Positions 13,781 through 26,080 of a stretch of DNA of 64,000 bases are shown piece after piece (position 1 is the first letter of the stretch; each line of letters begins with the position of its first letter). The stretch lies in assembly GCF_029227915.1 (NCBI RefSeq), contig NC_079883.1, positions 29,266,001 to 29,330,000 of the forward strand, written 5' to 3'. Origin of the DNA: Hydractinia symbiolongicarpus. Taxonomy: Eukaryota; Cnidaria; Hydrozoa; Anthoathecata; Hydractiniidae. The position numbers were made by a program, and so were the translations under genes. The notes beneath the pieces are model-generated. The model saw nothing but the letters and a program-made list of their open reading frames with translations, was not told the origin of the DNA and searched no databases.

Positions 13781-16232
13781 TATCAATCCGTTTGAGTTAC
13801 AACGGTTGCGTCACATATTCGTACCAACATGTATTTAGCGATATTTTTCTGATATTACTAGGTTGCATCGCCTTTAACAATGAAACGATTGACTGTGGGA
13901 CTTAATTGAACTAACTTTGAACTGTGACCTTATAAGTGTGATAAGTGAGCCAACTGGACCCAAGAAATAACATTCTTCTTAATTTGACATGCTTGCCGGA
14001 ACTCAGCGATTACACTGGGCGCTGTGGTAGCACTTCATTTAAAAATTTAAATAGAAAAGTCATTTTTTACTGTGGGACCAATCCTAGCCGTTATCGCGCG
14101 CTGAAGAAATAGAGAAAGTTTCAAGAACTACATTTCATTGACTTACTAACGGTGTCAATCCGTTTGAGTTACAACGGTTGCGTCACATATTCGTACCAAC
14201 ATGTATTTAGTGATTTTCTTCAGATATTTCTATATTATATCGCTTTTAACAGTGAAACAATTGACTGTGGAACTTAATTGAACTAACTTGGGAGTGTGAC
14301 CTTATAAATGTGATAAGTGAGCCAACTGGACCCAAGAAATAACATTCTTCTTAATTTGACATGCTTGCCGGAACTCAGCGATTACACTGGGCGCTGTGGT
14401 AGCACTTCATTTAAAAATTTAAATAGAAAAGTCATTTTTTACTGTGGGACCAATCCTAGCCGTTATCGCGCGCTGAAGAAATACGGACAGTTTCAAAAAC
14501 TACATTTCATTGACTTTCTAACGGTATCAATCCGTTTGAGTTACAACTGTTGCGTCACATATTCATCCCCACATCTATTTAGCGATAGTATTCAGATATT
14601 ACTAGGTTGCATCGCTTTTAACAGTGAAGCATTTGACTGTGGGACTTAATTGAACTGATTTTGGACTTTGACCTTATAAATGGGATAAATCAACCAGTTT
14701 GACTACAAGAAGTAACATTCTTCTTAATTTGACTTGATTGCTGGAACTCAGCGATTACACTGGGCGCTGTGGTAGCGCTTTATTAAAAAATTAAGAGAAA
14801 TAAGTCATTTTTTACTGTGGGACCAATCCAAGCCGTTAGTTCGCGCTGAAAAAATAGAGACATTCTCAAAAACTAAATTTCATTAACTTCTTGGCCGTAT
14901 CAATCCGTTTGAGTTACAACGGTTGCTTCACATATTCGTACCAACATATATTTAGCGATATTTTTCTGATATTACTCGGTTGCATCGCCTTTAACAATGA
15001 AATGATTGACTGTGGGATTTAATTGAACTAACTTTGGACTGTGACCTGATAAATGTGATAAATGAGCCAGTTTGATTACAAGAAGTAGCATTCTTCTTAA
15101 TTTGACTTGATTTGCTGGAACTCAGCGATTGCACTGGGCGCTGTGGTAGCACTTCATTTAAAAATTTAAATAAAAAAATAATTTTTTACTGCGGGACCAA
15201 TCCTAGCCGTTATCGCGCGCTGAAGAAATAGCGACAGTTTCAAAAACTACATTTCATTGACTTTCTAACGGTATCAATCCGCTTGAGTTACAACTGTTGC
15301 GTCACATATTCGTCCCCACATGTATTTAGCGATAGTATTCAGATATTACTAGGTTGCATCGCTTTTAACAGTGAAACGGTTGACTGTGGGACTTAATTGA
15401 ACTGACTCTGTACTATGTCCTTATAAATGTGATAGATGAGCCAATTGGTCTCCAAGGAATAACTTTCTTCTTAATTTGACAAGATGGCTGGAATTCATCG
15501 ATTATATTAGGATCTGTGGTAGCGCTTTATTTAAAAATTTAGATAAATAAGTCTTTTTTTACTGTTAGACCAATCCTGGCCGTTAGCATACCCTGAATAA
15601 AATGGAACAGTCTCAAAGACTACATTTCATTGACTTTCTAGCGGTATAAATCCGTTTGAGTTACAACGGTTGCGTCACATATTCGTACCAACATGTATTT
15701 AGCGATAGTATTCGGATAGTACTAGGTTGCATCGCTTTTAAAAGTGAAACGGTTGACTGTGGGACTTAATTGAACTGATTTTGGACTTTGATCTTATAAA
15801 TGTGATAAATGAGCTAGTTTGACTACAAGAAATAACATTCTCCTTAATTTGACAAGATTGCTAGAACTCAGCGATTACACTGGGCGCTGTGGTAGAACTT
15901 TATTAAAAAATTAGGATAAATAAGTCATTTTTTACTGTGGGACCAATCCTAGCCGTTAGTTCGCGCTGACGAAATAGCGAAAGTTTCAAGAACTACATTT
16001 CATTGACTTAATAACGGTGTCAATCCGTTTGAGTTACAACGGTTAAGTCACATATTCGTACCAACATGTATTAAGTGATTTTCTTCCGATATTTCTAAGT
16101 TGTATTGCTTTTAACAGTGAAACGATTGACTGTGGAACTTAATTGAACTAACTTGGAAGTGTGAAGTTATAAATGCGATGAGTGAGCCAACTGGACCCAA
16201 GAATAAACATTCTTCTTAATTTGACATGATTG
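13781..16232 (+). repeat. Satellite segment of mixed subtypes
   Basis: About six to seven monomers in a non-repeating order link repeat A to the next block. They include types with TATATTATATCGC at about 14231, with GATCTGTGGTAGCG at about 15512 and with TCTCCTTAATTTGACAAG at about 15838. The last of these, with its neighbours, recurs 745 bp downstream (TCCTTAATTT at 15841 and 16586), a short dimeric duplication running into the next block. A 110-codon open frame at 14317-14649 is an accident of the satellite and is not annotated as a gene. Confidence 0.8.
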
Positions 16233-19200
16233 CCGGAACTCAGCGACTACACTGGGCGCTGTGGTAGCACTTCATTTAAAAATTTAAATAAAAAAGTCAT
16301 TTTTTACTGTGGGACCAATCCTAGCCGTTATCGCGCGCTGAAGAAATAGCGACAGTTTCAAAAACTACATTTCATTGACTTTCTAACGGTATCAATCCGC
16401 TTGAGTTACAACTGTTGCGTCACATATTCGTCCCCACATGTATTTAGCGATAGTATTCAGATATTACTAGGTTGCATCGCTTTTAACAGTGAAACATTTG
16501 ACTGTGGGACTTAATTGAACTGATTTTGGACTTTGATCTTATAAATGTGATAAATGAGCTAGTTTGACTACAAGAAATAACATTCTCCTTAATTTGACAA
16601 GATTGCTAGAACTCAGCGATTACACTGGGCGCTGTGGTAGAACTTTATTAAAAAATTAGGATAAATAAGTCATTTTTTACTGTGGGACCAATCCTAGCCG
16701 TTAGTTCGCGCTGACGAAATAGCGAAAGTTTCAAGAACTACATTTCATTGACTTAATAACGGTGTCAATCCGTTTGAGTTACAACGGTTAAGTCACATAT
16801 TCGTACCAACATGTATTAAGTGATTTACTTCCGATATTTCTAAGTTGTATTGCTTTTAACAGTGAAACGATTGACTGTGGAACTTAATTGAACTAACTTG
16901 GAAGTGTGAAGTTATAAATGCGATGAGTGAGCCAACTGGACCCAAGAATAAACATTCTTCTTAATTTGACATGATTGCCGGAACTCAGCGACTACACTGG
17001 GCGCTGTGGTAGCACTTCATTTAAAAATTTGAATAAAAAAGTCATTTTTTACTGTGGGACCAATCCTAGCCGTTATCGCGCGCTGAAGAAATAGCGACAG
17101 TTTCAAAAACTACATTTCATTGACTTTCTAACGGTATCAATCCGCTTGAGTTACAACTGTTGCGTCACATATTCGTCCCCACATGTATTTAGCGATAGTA
17201 TTCAGATATTACTAGGTTGCATCGCTTTTAACAGTGAAACATTTGACTGTGGGACTTAATTGAACTGATTTTGGACTTTGACCTGATAAATGGGATAAAT
17301 GAGCCAGTTTGACTACAAGAAGTAACATTCTTCTTAATTTGACTTGATTGCTGGAACTCAGCGATTACACTGGGCGCTGTGGTAGCGCTTTAATAAAAAA
17401 TTAAGAGAAATAAGTCATTTTTTACTGTGGGACCAATCCAAGCCGTTAGTTCGCGCTGAAAAAATATAGACATTCTCAAATACTATATTTCATTAACTTC
17501 TTGGCCGTATCAATCCGTTTAAGTTACAACTGTTGCGTCACATATTCGTCCTCATATGTATTTAGCGATAGTATTCAGATATTACTAGGTTGCATCGCTT
17601 TTAACAGTGAAACATTTGACTGTGGGACTTAATTGAACTGATTTTGGACTTTGACCTTATAAATGTGATAAATGAGCCAGTTTGACTACAAGAAGTAACA
17701 TTCTTCTTAATTTGACTTGATTGCTGGAACTCAGCGGTTACACTGGGCGCTGTGGTAGCGCTTTATTAAAAAATTAAGATAAATAAGTCATTTTTTACTG
17801 TGAGACCAATCCAAGCGTTAGTTCGCGCTGAAGAAATAGAGACATTCTCAAAAACTACATTTCATCAACTTCTTGGCCGTATCAATCCGTTTGAGTTACA
17901 ACGGTTGCGTCACATATTCGTACCAACATGTATTTAGCGATATTTTTCTGATATTACTAGGTTGCATCGCCTTAAACAATGAAACGATTGACTGTGGGAC
18001 TTAATTGAACTAACTTTGGACTGTGACCTGATAAATGTTATAAATAAGCCAGTTTGACTACAAGAAATAACCTTCTTCTTAATTTGACATGATTGCTGGA
18101 ACTCTGCGATTACACTGGGCGCTGTGGTAGCACTTCATTTAAAAATTTAAATAAAAAAGTCATTTTTTACTGTGGGACCAATCCTAGCCGTTATCGCGCG
18201 GTAAAGAAATAGCGACAGTTTCAAAAACTACATTTCATTGACTTTCTAACGGTATCAATCTGCTTGAGTTACAACTGTTGCGTCACATATTCGTCCCCAC
18301 ATGTATTTAGCGATAGTATTCGGATATTACTAGGTTGCATCGCTTTTAACAGTGAAACGGTTGACTGTGGGACTTAATTGAACTGACTCTGTACTATGTC
18401 CTTATAAATGTGATAGATGAGCCAATTGGTCTCCAAGGAATAACTTTCTTCTTAATTTGACGTGATGGCTGGAATTCATCGATTACATTAGGATCTGTGG
18501 TAGCGCTTTATTTAAAAATTTAGATAAATAAGTCTTTTCTTACTGTTGGACCAATCCTGGCCGTTAGCATGCCCTGAATAAATAGGAACAGTTTCAAAGA
18601 CTACATTTCATTGACTTTCTAACGGTATCAATCCGTTTGAGTTACAACTGTTGCGTCACATATTCGTCCCCATATGTATTTAGCGATAGTACTCGGATAA
18701 TACTAGGTTGCATCGCTTTTAACAGTAAAACGGTTGACTGTGGGACTTAATAGAACTGATTTTGGACTTTGACCTTATAAATGTGATAAGTGAGCCAGTT
18801 TGACTACAAGAAGTAACATTCTTCTTAATTTGACTTGATTGTTGGAACTCAGCGGTTACACTGGGCGCTGTGGTAGCGCTTTATTAAAAAATTAAGATAA
18901 ATAAGTCATTTTTTACTGCGGGACCAATCCAAGCGTTAGTTTGCGCTGAAGAAATAGAGACATTCTCAAAAACTACATTTCATCAACTTCTTGGCCGTAT
19001 TAATCCGTTTGAGTTACAGCGGTTGCGTCACATATTCGTACCAACATGTATTTAGCGATATTTTTCTGATATTACTAGGTTGCATCGCCTTAAACAATAA
19101 AACGATTGACTGTGGGACTTAATTGAACTAACTTTGGACTGTGACCTAATAAATGTTATAAATAAGCCAGTTTGACTACAAGAAATAACATTCTTCTTAA

Positions 19201-19278
19201 TTTGACATGATTGCTGGAACTCAGCGATTACACTGGGCGCTGTGGTAGCACTTCATTTAAAAATTTAAATAAAAAAGT
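16233..19278 (+). repeat. Higher-order repeat B, copy 1
   Basis: This 3.05-kb block of about eight monomers matches 20705-23750 at a constant offset of 4472 bp (twelve monomers). Shared diagnostic variants include TTTAATAAAAAATTAAGAG (17391 and 21863 for TAATAAAAAA), CAAATACTATATTTCATTAAC, GGAACTCTGCGATTAC and GCGCGGTAAAGAAATAG. It contains monomers in which the usual GGTTGCGTCAC is replaced by GGTTAAGTCAC. Confidence 0.86.
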
Positions 19279-20704
19279 CATTTTTTACTGTGGGACCAAT
19301 CCTAGCCGTTATCGCGCGCTAAAGAAATAGCGACAGTTTCAAAAACTACATTTCATTGACTTTCTAACGGTATCAATCCGCTTGAGTTACAACTGTTGCG
19401 TCACATATTCGTCCCCACATGTATTTAGCGATAGTATTCGGATATTACTAGGTTGCATCGCTTTTAACAGTGAAACGGTTGACTGTGGGACTTAATTGAA
19501 CTGACTCTGTACTATGTCCTTATAAATGTGATAGATGAGCCAATTGTTCTCCAAGGAATAACTTTCTTCTTAATTTGACAAGATGGCTGGAATTCATCGA
19601 TTATCTTAGGATCTGTGGTAGCGCTTTATTTAAAAATTTAGATAAATAAGTCTTTTCTTACTGTTAGACCAATCCTGGCCGTTAGCATACCCTGAATAAA
19701 ATGGAACAGTCTCAAAGACTACATTTCATTGACTTTCTAGCGGTATAAATCCGTTTGAGTTACAACGGTTGCGTCACATATTCGTACCAACATGTATTTA
19801 GCGATAGTATTCGGATAGTACTAGGTTGCATCGCTTTTGAAAGTGAAACGGTTGACTGTGGGACTTAATTGAACTGATTTTGGACTTTGATCTTATAAAT
19901 GTGATAAATGAGCTAGTTTGACTACAAGAAATAACATTCTCCTTAATTTGACAAGATTGCTAGAACTCAGCGATTACACTGGGCGCTGTGGTAGAACTTT
20001 ATTAAAAAATTAGGATAAATAAGTCATTTTTTACTGTGGGACCAATCCTAGCCGTTAGTTCGCGCTGACGAAATAGCGAAAGTTTCAAGAACTACATTTC
20101 ATTGACTTCTTAACGGTGTCAATCCGTTTGAGTTACAACGGTTAAGTCACATATTCGTACCAACATGTATTAAGTGATTTTCTTCCGATATTTCTAAGTT
20201 GTATTGCTTTTAACAGTGAAACGATTGACTGTGGAACTTAATTGAACTAACTTGGAAGTGTGACGTTATAAATGCGATGAGTGAGCCAACTGGACCCAAG
20301 AATAAACATTCTTCTTAATTTGACATGATTGCCGGAACTCAGCGACTACACTGGGCGCTGTGGTAGCACTTCATTTAAAAATTTAAATAAAAAAGTCATT
20401 TTTTACTGTGGGACCAATCCTAGCCGTTATCGCGCGCTGAAGAAATAGCGACAGTTTCAAAAACTACATTTCATTGACTTTCTAACAGTATCAATCCGTT
20501 TGAGTTACAACTGTTGCGTCACATATTCGTCCCCACATGTATTTAGCGATAGTATTCAGATATTACTAGGTTGCATCGCTTTTAACAGTGAAACATTTGA
20601 CTGTGGGACTTAATTGAACTGATTTTGGACTTTGACCTTATAAATGTGATAAATGAGCCAGTTTGACTACAAGAAGTAATATTCTTCTTAATTTGACTTG
20701 ATTG
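19279..20704 (+). repeat. Satellite spacer between copies of repeat B
   Basis: Nearly four monomers. They resemble the 15.4-16.5 kb segment (CGGATAGTACTAGG at both 15714 and about 19812) and end in a chimeric monomer at about 20690-20710, where a GACTTGATTG front joins a CCGGAACTCAGCGACTAC back. No non-satellite sequence is present. Confidence 0.78.
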
Positions 20705-23700
20705 CCGGAACTCAGCGACTACACTGGGCGCTGTGGTAGCACTTCATTTAAAAATTTAAATAAAAAAGTCATTTTTTACTGTGGGACCAATCCTAGCTGT
20801 TATCGCGCGCTGAAGAAATAGCGACAGTTTCAAAAACTACATTTCATTGACTTTCTAACGGTATCAATCCGCTTGAGTTACAACTGTTGCGTCACATATT
20901 CGTCCCCACATGTATTTAGCGATAGTATTCAGATATTACTAGGTTGCATCGCTTTTAACAGTGAAACATTTGACTGTGGGACTTAATTGAACTGATTTTG
21001 GACTTTGATCTTATAAATGTGATAAATGAGCTAGTTTGACTACAAGAAATAACATTCTCCTTAATTTGACAAGATTGCTAGAACTCAGCGATTACACTGG
21101 GCGCTGTGGTAGAACTTTATTAAAAAATTAGGATAAATAAGTCATTTTTTACTGTGGGACCAATCCTAGCCGTTAGTTCGCGCTGACGAAATAGCGAAAG
21201 TTTCAAGAACTACATTTCATTGACTTAATAACGGTGTCAATCCGTTTGAGTTACAACGGTTAAGTCACATATTCGTACCAACATGTATTAAGTGATTTTC
21301 TTCCGATATTTCTAAGTTGTATTGCTTTTAACAGTGAAACGATTGACTGTGGAACTTAATTGAACTAACTTGGAAGTGTGAAGTTATAAATGCGATGAGT
21401 GAGCCAACTGGACCCAAGAATAAACATTCTTCTTAATTTGACATGATTGCCGGAACTCAGCGACTACACTGGGCGCTGTGGTAGCACTTCATTTAAAAAT
21501 TTGAATAAAAAAGTCATTTTTTACTGTGGGACCAATCCTAGCCGTTATCGCGCGCTGAAGAAATAGCGACAGTTTCAAAAACTACATTTCATTGACTTTC
21601 TAACGGTATCAATCCGCTTGAGTTACAACTGTTGCGTCACATATTCGTCCCCACATGTATTTAGCGATAGTATTCAGATATTACTAGGTTGCATCGCTTT
21701 TAACAGTGAAACATTTGACTGTGGGACTTAATTGAACTGATTTTGGACTTTGACCTGATAAATGGGATAAATGAGCCAGTTTGACTACAAGAAGTAACAT
21801 TCTTCTTAATTTGACTTGATTGCTGGAACTCAGCGATTACACTGGGCGCTGTGGTAGCGCTTTAATAAAAAATTAAGAGAAATAAGTCATTTTTTACTGT
21901 GGGACCAATCCAAGCCGTTAGTTCGCGCTGAAAAAATATAGACATTCTCAAATACTATATTTCATTAACTTCTTGGCCGTATCAATCCGTTTAAGTTACA
22001 ACTGTTGCGTCACATATTCGTCCCCATATGTATTTAGCGATAGTATTCAGATATTACTAGGTTGCATCGCTTTTAACAGTGAAACATTTGACTGTGGGAC
22101 TTAATTGAACTGATTTTGGACTTTGACCTTATAAATGTGATAAATGAGCCAGTTTGACTACAAGAAGTAACATTCTTCTTAATTTGACTTGATTGCTGGA
22201 ACTCAGCGGTTACACTGGGCGCTGTGGTAGCGCTTTATTAAAAAATTAAGATAAATAAGTCATTTTTTACTGTGAGACCAATCCAAGCGTTAGTTCGCGC
22301 TGAAGAAATAGAGACATTCTCAAAAACTACATTTCATCAACTTCTTGGCCGTATCAATCCGTTTGAGTTACAACGGTTGCGTCACATATTCGTACCAACA
22401 TGTATTTAGCGATATTTTTCTGATATTACTAGGTTGCATCGCCTTAAACAATGAAACGATTGACTGTGGGACTTAATTGAACTAACTTTGGACTGTGACC
22501 TGATAAATGTTATAAATAAGCCAGTTTGACTACAAGAAATAACCTTCTTCTTAATTTGACATGATTGCTGGAACTCTGCGATTACACTGGGCGCTGTGGT
22601 AGCACTTCATTTAAAAATTTAAATAAAAAAGTCATTTTTTACTGTGGGACCAATCCTAGCCGTTATCGCGCGGTAAAGAAATAGCGACAGTTTCAAAAAC
22701 TACATTTCATTGACTTTCTAACGGTATCAATCTGCTTGAGTTACAACTGTTGCGTCACATATTCGTCCCCACATGTATTTAGCGATAGTATTCGGATATT
22801 ACTAGGTTGCATCGCTTTTAACAGTGAAACGGTTGACTGTGGGACTTAATTGAACTGACTCTGTACTATGTCCTTATAAATGTGATAGATGAGCCAATTG
22901 GTCTCCAAGGAATAACTTTCTTCTTAATTTGACGTGATGGCTGGAATTCATCGATTACATTAGGATCTGTGGTAGCGCTTTATTTAAAAATTTAGATAAA
23001 TAAGTCTTTTCTTACTGTTGGACCAATCCTGGCCGTTAGCATGCCCTGAATAAATAGGAACAGTTTCAAAGACTACATTTCATTGACTTTCTAACGGTAT
23101 CAATCCGTTTGAGTTACAACTGTTGCGTCACATATTCGTCCCCACATGTATTTAGCGATAGTACTCGGATAATACTAGGTTGCATCGCTTTTAACAGTAA
23201 AACGGTTGACTGTGGGACTTAATAGAACTGATTTTGGACTTTGACCTTATAAATGTGATTAGTGAGCCAGTTTGACTATAAGAAGTAACATTCTTCTTAA
23301 TTTGACTTGATTGTTGGAACTCAGCGGTTACACTGGGCGCTGTGGTAGCGCTTTATTAAAAAATTAAGATAAATAAGTCATTTTTTACTGCGGGACCAAT
23401 CCAAGCGTTAGTTTGCGCTGAAAAAATAGAGACATTCTCAAAAACTACATTTCATCAACTTCTTGGCCGTATTAACCCGTTTGAGTTACAGCGGTTGCGT
23501 CACATATTCGTACCAACATGTATTTAGCGATATTTTTCTGATATTACTAGGTTGCATCGCCTTAAACAATAAAACGATTGACTGTGGGACTTAATTGAAC
23601 TAACTTTGGACTGTGACCTAATAAATGTTATAAATAAGCCAGTTTGACTACAAGAAATAACATTCTTCTTAATTTGACATGATTGCTGGAACTCAGCGAT

Positions 23701-23750
23701 TACACTGGGCGCTGTGGTAGCACTTCATTTAAAAATTTAAATAAAAAAGT
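20705..23750 (+). repeat. Higher-order repeat B, copy 2
   Basis: Second copy of the 16233-19278 block at offset 4472 bp. It differs by only scattered single bases, for example CCCCATATG against CCTCATATG near 22020 and 17550. The match ends abruptly at a chimeric junction, where AAATAAAAAAGT is followed by CTTTTCTTACTGTTAG instead of CATTTTTTACTG. Confidence 0.86.
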
Positions 23751-26080
23751 CTTTTCTTACTGTTAGACCAATCCTGGCCGTTAGCATGCCCTGAATAAAT
23801 AGGAACAGTTTCAAAGACTACATTTCATTGACTTTCTAACGGTATCAATCCGTTTGAGTTACAACTGTTGCGTCACATATTCGTCCCCACATGTATTTAG
23901 CGATAGTACTCGGATAATACTAGGTTGCATCGCTTTTAACAGTAAAACGGTTGACTGTGGGACTTAATAGAACTGATTTTGGACTTTGATCTTATAAATG
24001 TGATAAATGAGCTAGTTTGACTACAAGAAATAACATTCTCCTTAATTTGACAAGATTGCTAGAACTCAGCGATTACACTGGGCGCTGTGGTAGAACTTTA
24101 TTAAAAAGTTAGGATAAATAAGTCATTTTTTACTGTGGGACCAATCCTAGCCGTTAGTTCGCGCTGACGAAATAGCGAAAGTTTCAAGAACTACATTTCA
24201 TTGACTTAATAACGGTGTCAATCCGTTTGAGTTACAACGGTTAAGTCACATATTCGTACCAACATGTATTAAGTGATTTTCTTCCGATATTTCTAAGTTG
24301 TATTGCTTTTAACAGTGAAACGATTGACTGTGGAACTTAATTGAACTAACTTGGAAGTGTGACGTTATAAATGCGATGAGTGAGCCAACTGGACCCAAGA
24401 ATAAACATTCTTCTTAATTTGAAATGATTGTCGGAACTCAGCGACTACACTGGGCGCTGTGGTAGCACTTCATTTAAAAATTTAAATAAAAAAGTCATTT
24501 TTTACTGTGGGACCAATCCTAGCCGTTATCGCGCGCTGAAGAAATAGCGACAGTTTCAAAAACTACATTTCATTGACTTTCTAACGGTATCAATCCGTTT
24601 GAGTTACAACTGTTGCGTCACATATTCGTCCCCACATGTATTTAGCGATAGTATTCAGATATTACTAGGTTGCATCGCTTTTAACAGTGAAACATTTGAC
24701 TGTGGGACTTAATTGAACTGATTTTGGACTTTGACCTTATAAATGTGATAAATGAGCCAGTTTGACTACAAGAAGTAATATTCTTCTTAATTTGACTTGA
24801 TTGCTGGAACTTAGCGGTTACACTGGGCGCTGTGGTAGCGCTTTATTAAAAAATTAAGATAAATAAGTCATTTTTTACTGTGAGACCAAACCAAGCGTTA
24901 GTTCGCGCTGAAGAAATAGAGACATTCTCAAAAACTACATTTCATCAACTTCTTGGCCGTATCAATCCGTTTGAGTTACAACGGTTGCGTCACATATTCG
25001 TACCAACATGTATTTAGCGATATTTTTCTGATATTACTAGGTTGCATCGCCTTAAACAATGAAACGATTGACTGTGGGACTTAATTGAACTAACTTTGGA
25101 CTGTGACCTGATAAATGTTATAAATAAGCCAGTTTGACTACAAGAAATAACCTTCTTCTTAATTTGACATGATTGCTGGAACTCTGCGATTACACTGGGC
25201 GCTGTGGTAGCACTTCATTTAAAAATTTAAATAAAAAAGTCATTTTTTACTGTGGGACCAAACCTAGCCGTTATCGCGCGGTAAAGAAATAGCGACAGTT
25301 TCAAAAACTACATTTCATTGACTTTCTAACGGTATCAATCCGCTTGAGTTACAACTGTTGCGTCACATATTCGTCCCCACATGTATTTAGCGATAGTATT
25401 CGGATATTACTAGGTTGCATCGCTTTTAACAGTGAAACGGTTGACTGTGGGACTTAATTGAACTGACTCTGTACTATGTCCTTATAAATGTGATAGATGA
25501 GCCAATTGGTCTCCAAGGAATAACTTTCTTCTTAATTTGACGTGATGGCTGGAATTCATCGATTACATTAGGATCTGTGGTAGCGCTTTATTTAAAAATT
25601 TAGATAAATAAGTCTTTTCTTACTGTTGGACCAATCTTGGCCGTTAGCATGCCCTGAATAAATAGGAACAGTTTCAAAGACTACATTTCATTGACTTTCT
25701 AACGGTATCAATCCGTTTGAGTTACAACTGTTGCGTTACATATTCGTCCCCACATGTATTTAGCGATAGTATTCGGATATTACTAGGTTGCATCGCTTTT
25801 AACAGTGAAACGGTTGACTGTGGGACTTAATTGAACTGACTCTGTACTATGTCCTTATAAATGTGATAGATGAGCCAATTGGTCTCCAAGGAATAACTTT
25901 CTTCCTAATTTGACGTGATGGCTGGAATTCATCGATTATATTAGGATCTGTGGTAGCGCTTTATTTAAAAATTTAGATAAATAAGTCTTTTCTTACTGTT
26001 AGACCAATCCTGGCCGTTAGCATACCCTGAATAAAATGGAACAGTCTCAAAGACTACATTTCATTGACTTTCTAGCGGTA
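23100..26080 (+). repeat. Higher-order repeat C, copy 1 (8 monomers, 2981 bp)
   Basis: An eight-monomer unit repeated immediately downstream. The chimeric junction at 23751 recurs at 26732, an offset of 2981 bp. Shared private variants include CGTATTAACCCGTTTGAG, CAGTAAAACGGTTGACTG, GACCAAACCAAGCG and TTGCGTTACATATTCG. The left part overlaps the end of repeat B copy 2, so this unit was built from repeat B material. Confidence 0.88.

Noticed and set aside
14317-14649. 110-codon open frame starting MSQLDPRNN in the satellite
   Set aside because: It spans nearly one satellite monomer. The same sequence in neighbouring monomers is closed by stops, and there is no codon bias or domain. It is chance openness in a repeat.
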